NCBI RefSeq assembly: GCF_027594785.1
Contig: NZ_CP075584.1
Coordinates: 1,178,001 to 1,242,000 of the forward strand
Length of the DNA stretch: 64,000 nt
Source of the DNA: Cryobacterium breve
GTDB taxonomy: Bacteria; Actinomycetota; Actinomycetes; Actinomycetales; Microbacteriaceae
Reading direction: 5' to 3'
Shown in pieces: positions 63,356 to 64,000 of the stretch. Positions within the stretch are counted from its first letter, which is position 1; the number at the start of each line of letters is the position of its first letter. The translations under genes and the position numbers were made by a program. The notes under the pieces are model-generated. The model ran no database searches and was not told the origin of the DNA. It saw only the letters and a program-made list of their open reading frames with translations.

Positions 63356-64000
63356 ATGACAACGCTGGCTCGCCGCCTCGGCACGTTCGTTCGGTATGTG
63401 GCCTCATCAGGCAATTGGCTTGTCTGGTTCACGTGCCTCCTGCTCTCCGCCTACACGGTCGCGCTCGTCTCGCAGGGCTCGGAGTTCAGCCCCTTCGTCG
63501 ATGTGTGGCTCGCGATCATCACGAAGCTGAGCCTCGTCGCCGTGGCGTGGACGGCCGTCTTTCGCGCCGGCTTCGACCGCCTCGAGATCGTCTTCTCGGC
63601 GAGCGCCATCACGATCGTGGTGGCGGCAGACAGCTACGCTTACTTCCGGCCCGATGATTCCAGGCAGTCGCAGGCCCTGCCCGACATCGGATACTTCTTC
63701 TTCTATCTCCTGATCGTCACGGCAATCGTGGTCCTTGCGCGCCGGCAGCGCCGCGCTCCGGGCTGGCCGGTCCTCCTCGAAGGTGCGATCGGAATCCTTG
63801 GTGCCGGTTCGGTGCTCGCGGCTCTCCTCACGCCGATCCTCGCTTCCGCAGGGACGACCATTGAGGCAGGCGCGACCGCCGTCGTCGTGACCTACCCGCT
63901 GTTCAACGCGATGCTCGTGCTCGTGATCGCCGGAACCGCGGCGACGCAGGGACCGGATCCCCGACGGCGGTGGATGCTGCTCGTGCTCGGGCTGATGATC
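63356..64000 (+). CDS. Multi-pass membrane protein, start only (runs off the window)
   Basis: 215 residues visible from ATG 63356, about 6 hydrophobic segments: WLVWFTCLLLSAYTVALVSQ, VWLAIITKLSLVAVAWTAVF, IGYFFFYLLIVTAIVVLARR, LLEGAIGILGAGSVLAALLT. The pattern matches the membrane sensor region of some actinobacterial GGDEF/EAL proteins, but no such domain is in view. Family cannot be decided from this part. The open frame continues past 64000. Confidence 0.65.
   Translation, partial: MTTLARRLGTFVRYVASSGNWLVWFTCLLLSAYTVALVSQGSEFSPFVDVWLAIITKLSLVAVAWTAVFRAGFDRLEIVFSASAITIVVAADSYAYFRPDDSRQSQALPDIGYFFFYLLIVTAIVVLARRQRRAPGWPVLLEGAIGILGAGSVLAALLTPILASAGTTIEAGATAVVVTYPLFNAMLVLVIAGTAATQGPDPRRRWMLLVLGLMI

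Overview
The window is about 64 kb of high-GC DNA with densely packed genes. It reads as a chromosomal segment of an actinobacterium, most likely Microbacteriaceae. The evidence is gene content and style: DUF4192, MarP-type protease, LtrA, Pr6Pr, MpaB-like oxygenase, a Ser/Thr kinase, PP2C phosphatase and FHA cluster, a fructose PTS operon, many GTG starts, and 4-bp start/stop overlaps. I see no rRNA, tRNA, CRISPR array, insertion sequence or prophage. The family assignment is inference; the gene calls rest on motifs named in each entry.

Layout. 1-3.5 kb: Ser/Thr kinase, PP2C phosphatase and FHA protein on the minus strand. 3.6-5.6 kb: Lrp-type regulator with a class III aminotransferase. 5.8-12.7 kb: LtrA, DUF4192, MarP-like protease, RNase HI, a DUF4255 (Pvc16_N)/AAA-like fusion, and MenC. 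12.8-19.6 kb: FeS photolyase, MpaB-like oxygenase, a membrane protein, a MerR/epimerase pair and an M18 aminopeptidase. 19.7-30.6 kb: GH65 phosphorylase, a DUF2510 protein, RecQ-PRTase, an acyltransferase-SGNH protein, ABC-F and an ADP-ribosylglycohydrolase-like protein. 30.9-33.3 kb: polar amino-acid ABC importer. 33.3-40.3 kb: Pr6Pr, DUF2834, HtrA-like protease and SbcCD. 40.4-46.4 kb: fructose PTS block (fruR-fruK-fruA, then ptsI and ptsH) with a clear operator/promoter and terminator. 46.5-56.9 kb: TM0106-type nuclease-helicase, a small gene with an FHA gene, MFS exporter with TspO, an LCP protein, a VOC protein and a HAD phosphatase. 57.0-64 kb: oligopeptidase B-like peptidase, SNF2 helicase, flavodoxin and the start of a membrane protein.

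The strongest window-wide signal is a recurrent one-base insertion. Seventeen times, a site that reading frame and conservation predict to be GAGCT(G/C) (or its complement) appears as GAGCCT(G/C), breaking 15 otherwise good genes. Removing that one base restores a full-length frame and a sensible stop in 14 of the 15; the kinase needs a second, different correction. This looks like a context-specific sequencing or consensus error, possibly at a modified base, so I annotate these as intact genes with a stated frame break. A few other breaks lie in G/C runs.

The most interesting protein is the DUF4255 gene at 10611-11538. It joins a contractile-injection-system Pvc16_N domain to a AAA+ domain whose Walker A and B residues are gone, and no tail, sheath or baseplate genes lie nearby. 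Other signals are a family of three palindromic repeats at gene 3' ends, one supplying the C-terminus of a protein; a 30-bp-arm perfect palindrome; a palindrome inside the SNF2 gene; and several tandem repeats.
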